Assembly (NCBI GenBank): GCA_009843565.1
Contig: VYDF01000144.1
Coordinates: 1 to 5,425 of the forward strand
DNA: 5,425 bases
Origin: Acidimicrobiia bacterium
GTDB lineage: Bacteria; Actinomycetota; Acidimicrobiia; Acidimicrobiales; Bin134
Direction of reading: 5' to 3'
Positions within the stretch are counted from its first letter, which is position 1. The number at the start of each line of letters is the position of its first letter. The translations under genes were made by a program, and so were the position numbers. The notes beneath the pieces were generated by a model, which made no database searches, was not told where the DNA came from, and saw only the letters and a program-made list of their open reading frames with translations. This document shows positions 1 to 5,353 of the stretch, in pieces.

Positions 1-11
1 CTCGGAGATCG

Positions 12-296
12 CTACGGCTGCCGGCCCTTGGGAACTTCTAGGCGGCTCTCCCGGTGGTCGCGCGCCCAGCTAATCAAAATCAACACAACCCAAGGGGGTA
101 CGACACCCAAATGGGCCAAGCTCTCCGACATTCCCAAAACGTCATAGAAAAGCCGGCCAATGCCGAAGCCGGCACCAACGCACACAAGGGACACAACCAA
201 GAACCTTCGACGGTTTTGAGCTATAGCGGGCCAAGGCCCAAACAGCGGGAATTCTTTGTCAGGCCCGGTTGCGGCAGTTCGGCGCTTGCTCGCCAC
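12..296 (-). CDS. Small two-TM membrane protein, hypothetical
   Basis: This frame encodes 94 residues from a GTG start (294-296) to a TAG stop (12-14). A basic N-terminus (MASKRR) and a hydrophilic stretch of about 30 residues come first. Two hydrophobic segments follow, near residues 32-50 and 63-78, separated by a short polar loop with a GMSES motif. The C-terminus is charged (SWARDHRESR). This is the layout of a small integral membrane protein. I do not recognise a family. Codon use is mixed, with many T- and A-ending codons (GTT, TTG, ATT, CTT), unlike the transporter gene at the right end, which may mean horizontal acquisition. A weak purine-rich CTGAGG lies only 2 nt before the GTG, so the start is uncertain. 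The plus-strand reading over the same bases is a proline-rich shadow. Confidence 0.55.
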   Translation of the reverse strand: MASKRRTAATGPDKEFPLFGPWPAIAQNRRRFLVVSLVCVGAGFGIGRLFYDVLGMSESLAHLGVVPPWVVLILISWARDHRESRLEVPKGRQP

Positions 297-665
297 GGCC
301 TCAGACTAGCCGCCCCCGCCCCCTGTGGAGCTGCTGGTGGCCCTCAGCGCCTCCAGCTCGGTTTGGGGGCCGTGGGGGTACCCGAGTACCGGGCCGAGGC
401 CCTAACGGGCCGCTGAGGGGAGCTGGGAGCGCCCACAGCGCCGGTTTCCGACGCCTCCGGGGCCGGCATCGCCTCAGAGCCCGACAGGGCGACGCTGGAG
501 CTGCTGTGGAGGCCCTGGGCAGCGCTGAGGGCGCTGGAGCTGCTGTGGCCTCGGCCCTCGCCGCCGACGCCCAAATCTGACGGCGTGCCGCCCGTCACGT
601 TTGGGGGATGCTGCGGAGCGCACCGGCCCGTTCGCTGTCGATGAGAGACGAGCGCGCTATCGTTA
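297..665. other. Stretch with no convincing gene; repeat-rich
   Basis: No frame here has a credible start, even codon bias and non-repetitive protein together. The DNA is built from short CTG/GAG/GCC-like modules and holds a 17-bp direct repeat (493-509, 532-548). It also has a small GGTAC/GTACC hairpin at 377-390. One plus-strand frame after 417 reads GIASEPDRATLELLW and another ends GAAVASALAADAQI at 580. The two compete over the same bases, and neither has an RBS or a good start. It could be the remains of an alanine/leucine-rich gene. Confidence 0.4.
493..548 (+). repeat. 17-bp exact direct repeat, period 39 bp
   Basis: CGCTGGAGCTGCTGTGG occurs at 493-509 and again at 532-548. A looser relative (TGTGGAGCTGCTGGTGG) lies further left, near 323-340. 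The period of 39 bp is exactly 13 codons, which fits an internal repeat of a former coding sequence, but no intact gene covers it. Confidence 0.7.
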
Positions 666-872
666 GTGCCTCTTATGGCTCTGGTTCCCGAGACCAAACG
701 GCGGGATATCCCATGGGTCGGCAGCATCGTCTATGGCTTGGGCGCGATGATGCTTCTCGGCTGGCTCACACGCGGCGACGCCCCCACATGGGTGCTGGTC
801 GCGGCCGTCTGCCTCGCAGGCTCAGCAGTCGCCGGAACTGCGCTGGCCAGACTCCGGCGCCGCCGCGGCTGA
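666..872 (+). CDS. Small two-TM membrane protein, hypothetical
   Basis: The frame gives 68 residues from GTG at 666, or 65 from the ATG at 675, which I consider equally likely. A short charged N-terminus (PETKRRDIPW) is followed by hydrophobic segments near residues 16-35 and 39-61. The C-terminus is strongly basic (ARLRRRRG), consistent with a cytoplasmic tail after the second membrane segment. Codons are G/C-ending through the second helix, as expected for coding DNA in this genome. No clear Shine-Dalgarno is present. The ETKRRD..W.G pattern before a glycine-rich helix faintly recalls the central linker of 14-TM drug-efflux MFS proteins, so a transporter remnant is possible, but this is weak. 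No family is assigned. It stands alone, on the opposite strand from the first small membrane gene. Confidence 0.45.
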   Translation: MPLMALVPETKRRDIPWVGSIVYGLGAMMLLGWLTRGDAPTWVLVAAVCLAGSAVAGTALARLRRRRG

Positions 873-950
873 GGCCCTGTCCCTGGAGCCGCTGGAGGCC
901 CCTCGGCTTGACCATTGCCTCCGGGTCGTCGGCGGAATTGTCACAAGAGG

Positions 951-1136
951 ATGGGATCATGGGCCATGGCCAAGAGGCCGACACCGCAGGAGACCGCCAC
1001 CGGCCGGCGGGGGTTAGCGATGGCGTGGGCCGCGCTGGATCAGGCGGGGCCGCCGCCGCGGTGGCTGGCCTGCGGGGCCAATGTTGAACAGCAGAGTCCC
1101 GGGCTCGCCCAGCTCGAGCCGCCGTCGCAGCCGTGA
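951..1136 (+). CDS. Short hypothetical protein, possibly the 5' part of a broken gene
   Basis: About 61 residues from ATG 951, or 56 from ATG 966 (MAKRPTPQETATGRR...). The purine run AAGAGG at 945-950 abuts ATG 951 and sits 15 nt before ATG 966, so neither spacing is ideal. The same run is 8 nt from an out-of-frame ATG at 959, so the true start is unclear. From 966 most codons end in G or C, and the product is not low-complexity in its first half (GLAMAWAALDQAGPPPRWLA). It ends at two adjacent TGA codons (1134-1139). The same frame then stays open and coding-like past 1300, so this may be the front half of an interrupted gene. No family recognised. Confidence 0.33.
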   Translation: MGSWAMAKRPTPQETATGRRGLAMAWAALDQAGPPPRWLACGANVEQQSPGLAQLEPPSQP

Positions 1137-1175
1137 TGAGAGGATTCGGGGCCGGCGGCCGCTGGGTTGGGGGCT

Positions 1176-1469
1176 GTGGCCCGCTATCAGGACTGCGATC
1201 CGGAGGTGTGCGGGATCGACGCCGCCGAGTCGTCGCTGTCAGCGCCGCTGGCGGTGTGGGGGCGCTGGCTGATGAACCAATCTCTGGACCGAGCCGAGGC
1301 CATGGCCGCCGGCCCCGAGCCCGTTGCGGGCCAGCTCCAGATACATCGCGGAGTCCGAGCACTAGCCCGTCCGCGTCGCTGCGGTCGCATCTACCTCGGG
1401 GCTGGCGCGGCCCGCGGCGGGACTCGTCGTGTTGTGTTGGGATGGTCTGGGTTGGGTTGGGCGGGTTAG
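1176..1469 (+). pseudogene. Downstream half of the interrupted frame, hypothetical
   Basis: This frame is in phase with the short frame ending at 1136 and is separated from it only by TGATGA and about 36 further bases. A GTG at 1176 follows a GGGGG run, and a TTG at 1167 is an alternative start. The first 55 or so residues look like real protein, with high GC3 and acidic/aliphatic mixed composition (ARYQDCDPEVCGIDAAESSL, then APLAVWGRWLMNQSLDRAEA). After about 1340 the codon pattern decays into Arg/Gly-rich sequence and the frame ends at TAG 1467-1469, overlapping the stop of the convergent nucleotidyltransferase gene. I do not recognise a domain. It may be a pseudogene with the preceding frame, or a separate small gene whose true end is eroded. 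Confidence 0.28.
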
Positions 1470-2014
1470 AGGCCGAGGTCTGTGTTTTGGCCGAGGTGTC
1501 TGGTTGTGTCGCGGATGCGTTGTTCGAGTTGGGCTTCTAGCAGTGGGAGGACTTGGTTGTCCTTTGCCCGGTCGGCGGTTCTCTTGGAGTGGACGATGTC
1601 GGCCAGGTCGGCGCATGGGAAGGTGATGCGGCGCCCGTCGACTTCGACGGATACCAGGTGGGAGGACTTGATCAGTTGCTGGTATCCGTCGAGGCCCGAT
1701 GGGTGGAACGTCAAGTCGAAGTCGCCGTTGTCGCAGGTGAGGTTCCACACCCGGGCCCGTCCCAGCGATTCGCCGGTGTGGTTGAACGCAAGGCTCTGGT
1801 CGTCGACTCGGATCTTGGCGTCGAGGTCGTAGAGGGCTTGCGAGAGCCGGTCGAGGTTGTCGGGGCCCAGATCGGGGGTGAAGTCGATGTCTTCTGTCTT
1901 GTAACTCAATTGGTAGCCCTGGGCCTCTACGGCCCATCCGCCGATCACCACGAAGTTCACGCCGCGCTCGGCGAGCGCGGCCGCGATGCGCTCTAGGCGG
2001 TCGGCGGTGTCCAT
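1466..2014 (-). CDS. Nucleotidyltransferase, AbiEii/DUF6036-like, probable toxin
   Basis: The product is 182 residues from ATG 2012-2014. The frame stays open further upstream, but that part overlaps the preceding gene and is not protein-like, so I use the internal ATG. Seen: the nucleotidyltransferase-fold signature VVIGGWAVE (Gly25-Gly26), then TEDIDF with the metal-binding pair Asp42/Asp44, and a probable third acidic residue Asp100 in GDFDLTFHP. Near the C-terminus is a SKR...RAKD motif (143-152) followed by a leucine-rich helix (LPLLEAQLEQR). This order is typical of minimal nucleotidyltransferases found as toxins (AbiEii, MenA/MenT-type, DUF6036-like). Some members of these families add nucleotides to tRNA; the target here is unknown. 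It lies 13 bp downstream of an XRE-type gene, probably co-transcribed. No strong RBS is visible, so translational coupling is possible. Confidence 0.8.
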   Translation of the reverse strand: MDTADRLERIAAALAERGVNFVVIGGWAVEAQGYQLSYKTEDIDFTPDLGPDNLDRLSQALYDLDAKIRVDDQSLAFNHTGESLGRARVWNLTCDNGDFDLTFHPSGLDGYQQLIKSSHLVSVEVDGRRITFPCADLADIVHSKRTADRAKDNQVLPLLEAQLEQRIRDTTRHLGQNTDLGL

Positions 2015-2027
2015 GGCCGCTGCTGGG

Positions 2028-2792
2028 TCAGTCCAACACCACCGCGGTCGCGAACGCGCTCTGGCCGTTTCGCATCCGCCTGGCGTAGCGCCCAGGGTCG
2101 CCCAGGGCTCGCAGGTGCAGCCCGTCGTCGTGATCGTCGTAGGGCTCAAGGCGGGCCCGCAAACCGAATCCCATCGCTGACAGGACCCTCTCAAGCTCCT
2201 TGACCGGGGGGCGGAGCGCGCCGCTTTCGATGGCGGCTACTCCGGCCCGGCCCAGTCCGGTTGCTGCGGCAAAAGCGGCCTGCCCCATTCCGCGACGCTG
2301 TCGCGCTGAGCGCACCAAAATGGCCGCCCAGCCGCCGCCGTCGCGGCGAGTCGGCCCTGCCCCGAACAACCGAGGCGGAGCCGGATCGGTCCCGTCCCAG
2401 TCCGGCTGCGCCCCCAAAGGCGGGCCAGGAGGCCGAAGGCCGTGGCCCCTCCGGAACTCGACGAGCTCCGCGAACGCCCGTCTCACCCGCGCCACCTCAG
2501 ACTCGCATACCATCGAAAAACCGGCACTAGGTTGACCGTCGGCGCCCGCCCGCACCTCCAGGCCCACCGAGTTGACCAGCCGTTCTACCGTGTCCAGCAC
2601 CGGGTCGAATTGGCCCGCCTCAATAGCCCCCACTAACTCGGCTTCGCAGCCGGCGGCCTCCGCCACCTCCACAGGCAGCACCCCCAAAGCAGCCCGAGCG
2701 ACCAGAACCAAACCAGCAGCCGTCCCCACAGGCGCATCAACCCCGCGCCCAGCGCCCAGCGCTCCCCGAGCCGTCACAGCGTCGCCAGCCAC
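2028..2792 (-). CDS. Tandem-HTH XRE-type regulator, probable antitoxin
   Basis: 254 residues from a GTG start (2790-2792) to TGA 2028-2030. The second half carries a clear Cro/C1-type HTH at residues 155-210 (ILVRSARQRRGMGQAAFA, then a GLGRAGVAAIESG recognition-helix region). After it comes an LRARLEPYDDHDDGL tail, which resembles tails of XRE proteins paired with AbiEii/DUF6036-like nucleotidyltransferases. Residues 27-82 look like a second, more diverged copy (VARAALGVLPVEVAEAAG, AELVGAIEAGQF, TVERLVNSVGLEVRA). A proline-rich linker (118-150) separates the two. The protein probably binds DNA and represses its own operon, and may neutralise the downstream nucleotidyltransferase; both are inferences from family and gene order. 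The start is not confirmed by a Shine-Dalgarno. Confidence 0.78.
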   Translation of the reverse strand: MAGDAVTARGALGAGRGVDAPVGTAAGLVLVARAALGVLPVEVAEAAGCEAELVGAIEAGQFDPVLDTVERLVNSVGLEVRAGADGQPSAGFSMVCESEVARVRRAFAELVEFRRGHGLRPPGPPLGAQPDWDGTDPAPPRLFGAGPTRRDGGGWAAILVRSARQRRGMGQAAFAAATGLGRAGVAAIESGALRPPVKELERVLSAMGFGLRARLEPYDDHDDGLHLRALGDPGRYARRMRNGQSAFATAVVLD

Positions 2793-2801
2793 AGCCCAAT
2801 T

Positions 2802-3116
2802 CTACCCCGAGCCGCGGGCCGCGGCATCCCACAACCCTCGATCCGCGGCGACCGCCTGCCCGCTCGCCGACGACACCGGCCCAACCTTCCTGAACCGCCG
2901 AACCGCACCAAGAATCCGCAAACCCCAACACCAACAAAGCACCCGCCAGCCACCCAGCGGCCAACACCCGCCAGCCGCGAGAGTCAACAGCCCAAGCACC
3001 CCGACACCCGCACCCGTCGCCGGCACCGTGGCCAACACCGGCCAGCAACAACCAGCCCAATCCCCAAACCCGACGACAATCGCCGAAATCACGCCCGCGA
3101 TCCTGGCAAGGGCCAC
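2802..3116 (-). CDS. Possible small membrane protein upstream of the XRE gene
   Basis: 104 residues if read from GTG 3114-3116, which has GGGG a few bases upstream. The frame is open up to a TTG at 3207-3209 (135 residues), but the extra part crosses a non-triplet DNA repeat and looks less coding. Hydrophobic stretches include ARIAGVISAIVVGFG and a glycine/valine/leucine-rich VGVLGLLTLAAGG. A basic GAVRRFRKVG and a polar tail follow. The stop lies 9 bp before the XRE start, which would fit a three-gene operon. Against it, an overlapping minus-strand frame is also long and hydrophobic (RVLAAGWLAGALLVLGF), codons are rich in G and T at third positions, and Trp/Cys content is odd (CCW, CWCWG). 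It may be frameshifted or spurious. Confidence 0.3.
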   Translation of the reverse strand: MALARIAGVISAIVVGFGDWAGCCWPVLATVPATGAGVGVLGLLTLAAGGCWPLGGWRVLCWCWGLRILGAVRRFRKVGPVSSASGQAVAADRGLWDAAARGSG

Positions 3117-3124
3117 AGGCCCCA

Positions 3125-3161
3125 ACCGGTCGAAACCCCCTGTGCCACCGGTCGAAACCCC
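3125..3161 (-). promoter_or_regulatory. Two 15-bp direct repeats, 22-bp period, possible operator
   Basis: ACCGGTCGAAACCCC occurs exactly at 3125-3139 and 3147-3161. The 22-bp period is about two helical turns and is not a multiple of three, which argues against a protein repeat. Each copy begins with the self-complementary ACCGGT. The pair sits just upstream of the possible membrane gene and the XRE/nucleotidyltransferase genes, where an autoregulatory XRE protein would bind. Binding by that protein is inferred, not shown. Confidence 0.4.
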
Positions 3162-3292
3162 AAAAGACCGCCCGCAACGGTCCAATGCCGGATTGGTCGG
3201 GTGCAGCAACGGTCGGCTGATCGAGACCGGGACCGAGCGGGGTAGAGGTTCCCTCCGTTGTCCGGCCTAGTGGTCTTATGCGCTGCTTAGAT
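3162..3292. other. Intergenic stretch, no gene seen
   Basis: This is the remaining sequence between the direct repeats and the left inverted repeat. It holds no convincing frame on either strand and no clear -35/-10 pair. A purine run (minus-strand GGAGGG near 3250) has no start codon at a usable distance. A promoter for the minus-strand genes is expected here but cannot be placed. Confidence 0.4.
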
Positions 3293-3321
3293 CGTGTTGA
3301 CAAAGGGTTGGGTCAATTTGG
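3293..3321 (+). repeat. Left arm of imperfect inverted repeat
   Basis: The 29 bases begin CGTGTTGACAAAGG and end CAATTTGG. They match the reverse complement of 4079-4106 at 26 of 29 aligned columns, with one single-base gap and two transitions. The arm points inward toward the exported-protein gene. It contains TTGACA, so it resembles a -35 box, but no -10 lies at 16-18 bp. Confidence 0.8.
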
Positions 3322-3347
3322 CCTTGTGCGCCGTATACCCCTGCTGG

Positions 3348-3373
3348 AGGGGTTCAACTCCCCTTGGCTCCAC
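3348..3373 (+). other. tmRNA/tRNA-like 3'-end fragment, possible attachment-site remnant
   Basis: A perfect 5-bp T-arm-like stem (AGGGG 3348-3352 with CCCCT 3360-3364) closes a 7-nt loop TTCAACT. It is followed by TGGCTCC and A at 3365-3372, in the register of an acceptor 3' strand plus discriminator base. GGGTTCAACTCCC followed by ...CTCCAC is how many tmRNA (ssrA) genes end. No complementary 5' acceptor strand (GGAGCCA or GGGGCCA) lies at tRNA distance, no CCA is encoded, and there is no tag-coding sequence upstream, so this is not an intact gene. Integrases often use such 3' ends, and displaced copies mark element boundaries. Chance similarity cannot be excluded. Confidence 0.4.
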
Positions 3374-3374
3374 G

Positions 3375-3394
3375 CTCCCAAGCCCCCCTGGGAG
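3375..3394 (-). terminator. GC hairpin after the exported-protein gene
   Basis: CTCCCA (3375-3380) pairs with TGGGAG (3389-3394) around an 8-base loop, extendable by one G-T pair. It begins about 10 bp past the minus-strand stop at 3405, the right place for a terminator. No T-tract follows, so it would be a weak or non-canonical one. Confidence 0.4.
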
Positions 3395-3404
3395 TCACAC
3401 CGCT

Positions 3405-4022
3405 CTACAGGCAGACGCCGGCGAAGATGCGCTGAAGCTCGGCGAACTGCCGGAGGCCGGTTTCGGTGTAGCCAGCCCGCTCGGCGTGGGTGCCACTGCC
3501 TCTGAGAGAGACCTCCACGATGTTGTCGAGGGTGGCGGTTATGTCCGTTAGGAGCTGTGGAATCCGGTCGGACCCCAGGGTTGGGATGATGGCTTTGAGG
3601 AGCTCGGAGTACGCGCCGAGCTGTTTGAACACCTCTGCACCGGTCGTGCCGGGCGGCAGCGCGGGGATGACGGAGGCGGAGGCCGGGATCGTAACGAAGA
3701 ACTGCATGTACGCGACAGCCGCTGAAGCGGTGTCGGCCTCGGCCAGCCAGCCTGGGCACATGCCCTCCACGTCGGCCAGCTCGACGGCTGTGAGTGCCAC
3801 CCCGCACCTGTCGGGCACCAGCGACACGTCCACCGTGAACATGCACCTGTAGTCGTTCAACAGCGATTCCTGCGCCTCGATGAGAGCCCGTTGGTCGGCT
3901 ATCAGGGCCTCCTGATCGGCTATCAGGGCCTCCTCGGGGGAAAGAGCCGACTGGGCCGAGGCGGCGCCGGCGAGTAGCGCCACCGCGAAAACGGCGGCGA
4001 AAAGGGCTCTTCTCATAGTCAT
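3405..4022 (-). CDS. Exported heptad-repeat protein with four cysteines, unknown function
   Basis: 205 residues from ATG 4020-4022; ATG 4014-4016 is two codons later and equally possible. A TTG at 4080-4082 would add 20 residues but would put the signal peptide inside and start within the inverted repeat. Seen: a classical signal peptide (MRRALFAAVFAVALLAGAASA) with an ASA|Q cleavage site at 23/24. Next come four heptads at about 32-59 (ALIADQE, ALIADQR, ALIEAQE, SLLNDYR), likely a short coiled coil for oligomerisation. The rest is a mostly helical-looking domain to the C-terminus. Cysteines lie at 60, 73, 89 and 204, the last next to the final residue, enough for two disulfides outside the membrane. 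No enzyme motif is seen and no family recognised. It follows the solute-binding gene, but a separate promoter is possible. No good RBS is visible. Confidence 0.75.
   Translation of the reverse strand: MTMRRALFAAVFAVALLAGAASAQSALSPEEALIADQEALIADQRALIEAQESLLNDYRCMFTVDVSLVPDRCGVALTAVELADVEGMCPGWLAEADTASAAVAYMQFFVTIPASASVIPALPPGTTGAEVFKQLGAYSELLKAIIPTLGSDRIPQLLTDITATLDNIVEVSLRGSGTHAERAGYTETGLRQFAELQRIFAGVCL
3897..3934 (-). repeat. 21-bp tandem repeat encoding coiled-coil heptads
   Basis: GGCTATCAGGGCCTCCT is repeated exactly at 3897-3913 and 3918-3934 with a 21-bp period. A degenerate third copy lies to the left, around 3876-3896. The period equals seven codons, so each unit encodes one heptad (ALIADQ-type). 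The near-identical DNA suggests recent unit duplication and possible copy-number variation. Confidence 0.8.
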
Positions 4023-4078
4023 GAGCCGCAGCTTATTGCTGCCGTTCTTCCTTACCAAGATGGTGATCCCGTTCCTGC

Positions 4079-4106
4079 CCAAATTGGCCTAACCTTTGTC
4101 AACACG
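4079..4106 (-). repeat. Right arm of imperfect inverted repeat
   Basis: On the minus strand the 28 bases begin CGTGTTGACAAAGG and end CCAATTTGG, mirroring 3293-3321. The arm fills the gap between the stop codon of the solute-binding gene (4109) and the leader of the exported-protein gene. TTGACA here points toward that gene, so it could be part of its promoter, although no -10 hexamer is found at normal spacing. Confidence 0.8.
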
Positions 4107-4108
4107 CC

Positions 4109-5353
4109 CTAGCCTGCTGCGGCTAGGTCGGCGTCGAGGGTTTCAACCACGACCAGCTCGCCGTCGATGAATTCGGCTACGAGGTACTGGCCGTAGCGGG
4201 GGTCGCCGACCCCGTCGAGTTCCAGCGGGCCGGAGACGCCGTCGTAGTCGATGTCGGCTCCTTCGGCGATCAAAGCGGCGCACTGTTTGTAGTCGAAGCA
4301 CTTTTGGCCTGTGGCGGTCACCGCCTGCACTTGTTTGATGATGTCCGGGCCGGCGGTTGAGCCGGCGGCGGCCGACGCCAAGGCCAACACCACCACACAG
4401 TCGTACGCCTGGGCGCCGTAAAGCACGTTGCCGCCGGTCAACGGCTCTAGGCGCAGGTTGTGCTTCTTTCCGCCGCCCACGGTGATGGCTTTGAGCCCGT
4501 CGAGAACGCCGGGGTTGGCCGGGTCCACCATCTCATTCAGGTCTGGGGCGTATGTCCCGTCGCTGCCATAGATGGCAGACGGGGGCACGCCGACCTCGAG
4601 CAGGCCCCTGATGATCTGCGCCCCCTCGGTGAAGGAGATGAGCACCACCGCGTCGGCGCCCATGGCCTCAACGGCGGCGACGGTCGCATCGAAGCTGGTG
4701 GCATCCTCGTCGTAGGCGAGAATCCGATTCGCCACTCCGAGGTTGTCGAGGTTCTCGGCCAAAAGCTCGGCCAGCGAATTGCCCCAGTCGTCGGCCCGGG
4801 CGGGCAGCGCCACGTTTGTGGCCCCCTCGCCCGCCACCATGTTGGCCAGGATCAGCGCGGCCGCCTGGGTGGGCGGCACCGTGCGGAAGTAGTAGGCGGC
4901 GTTCTCCTGTGTCGAAAACGACGTCGATGTGTTCGAAGGCGCGCACTGGGGGATCTGGGCGTCATACAGGGTCTGGATGAACGACTGCGACCCCCCCGCC
5001 GCCGATGCCCCCACGATCACATGGGCGCCCTCCCCCAGCAGCCGATTGACGGTTTCGGGCGCCACATCGGGATCGGTGGCCGAATCGCCGGTCAGCAACC
5101 GGACATCTCCGCCCGCAGCCCGGATGTCCTGCACCGCCAATTCGATGCTGACGATCATCGCAGGGCCGAACAAAGCCAGCGACCCGGTCTCAGGCATCAC
5201 CGAGCCGACCACCAACTCGAAACCACCGGGCACGGGTGCCGCCGCCTCGGCCGGCTCAGCCACCGAAGCGAGACCACCGCCGCCACCGCCGCCGCACCCC
5301 GCGGCAACCGCCGCGGCCAACACAACCACCCAAAAGGGACGACTCACCCTCAC
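4109..5353 (-). CDS. LivK-type ABC transporter solute-binding lipoprotein
   Basis: 414 residues from GTG 5351-5353 to TAG 4109-4111. It has a short basic N-terminus, a hydrophobic core and a lipobox ending at Cys20 (AVAAGC), followed by a run of seven glycines as linker, so it should be a membrane-anchored exported lipoprotein. The mature part is a type I periplasmic-binding fold of the branched-chain amino acid family. It shows LVVGSVMPETGSLALFGP at 47-64, GDSATDP at 89-95, VIVGASAAGGSQS at 112-124, RTVPPTQAAA at 157-166, and the closing DYDGVSGPLELDGVGDPRYG at 369-388. Length is normal. Cysteines at 137, 319, 352 and 358 (CFDYKQC) suggest disulfides. It delivers a ligand, probably an amino acid or similar small organic molecule, to a Liv-type permease; the ligand cannot be read from sequence. 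No permease or ATPase gene is in the window. GTG 5347 is an alternative start. Confidence 0.93.
   Translation of the reverse strand: MRVSRPFWVVVLAAAVAAGCGGGGGGGLASVAEPAEAAAPVPGGFELVVGSVMPETGSLALFGPAMIVSIELAVQDIRAAGGDVRLLTGDSATDPDVAPETVNRLLGEGAHVIVGASAAGGSQSFIQTLYDAQIPQCAPSNTSTSFSTQENAAYYFRTVPPTQAAALILANMVAGEGATNVALPARADDWGNSLAELLAENLDNLGVANRILAYDEDATSFDATVAAVEAMGADAVVLISFTEGAQIIRGLLEVGVPPSAIYGSDGTYAPDLNEMVDPANPGVLDGLKAITVGGGKKHNLRLEPLTGGNVLYGAQAYDCVVVLALASAAAGSTAGPDIIKQVQAVTATGQKCFDYKQCAALIAEGADIDYDGVSGPLELDGVGDPRYGQYLVAEFIDGELVVVETLDADLAAAG

Noticed and set aside
377..390. GGTAC/GTACC hairpin as a terminator
   Set aside because: The stem is only five pairs with no T-tract, and no supported gene ends nearby.
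766..1362. Minus-strand open frame of about 198 codons
   Set aside because: The translation is low-complexity Pro/Ala/Arg/Thr sequence, typical of non-coding frames in GC-rich DNA, and it runs opposite better plus-strand candidates.
1441..1466. GGGTTGGGTTGGGC run as a G-quadruplex or telomere-like repeat
   Set aside because: It is a short G/T run next to the nucleotidyltransferase stop, with only about three usable G-tracts, so it is not distinctive in this composition.
2015..2194. N-terminal extension of the nucleotidyltransferase frame
   Set aside because: These 60 codons overlap the end of the XRE gene and do not look like protein; the nucleotidyltransferase fold begins properly at ATG 2014.
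2572..3270. Plus-strand open frame of about 232 codons
   Set aside because: It is dominated by Pro, Ala, Thr and Ser with no conserved motif and overlaps the XRE gene antisense.
3293..3374. Complete tRNA gene ending at 3372
   Set aside because: Only the T-arm and 3' acceptor strand are recognisable. No matching 5' acceptor, D-arm or anticodon arm can be drawn, and the CGTG/CACG match at the ends is only four bases.
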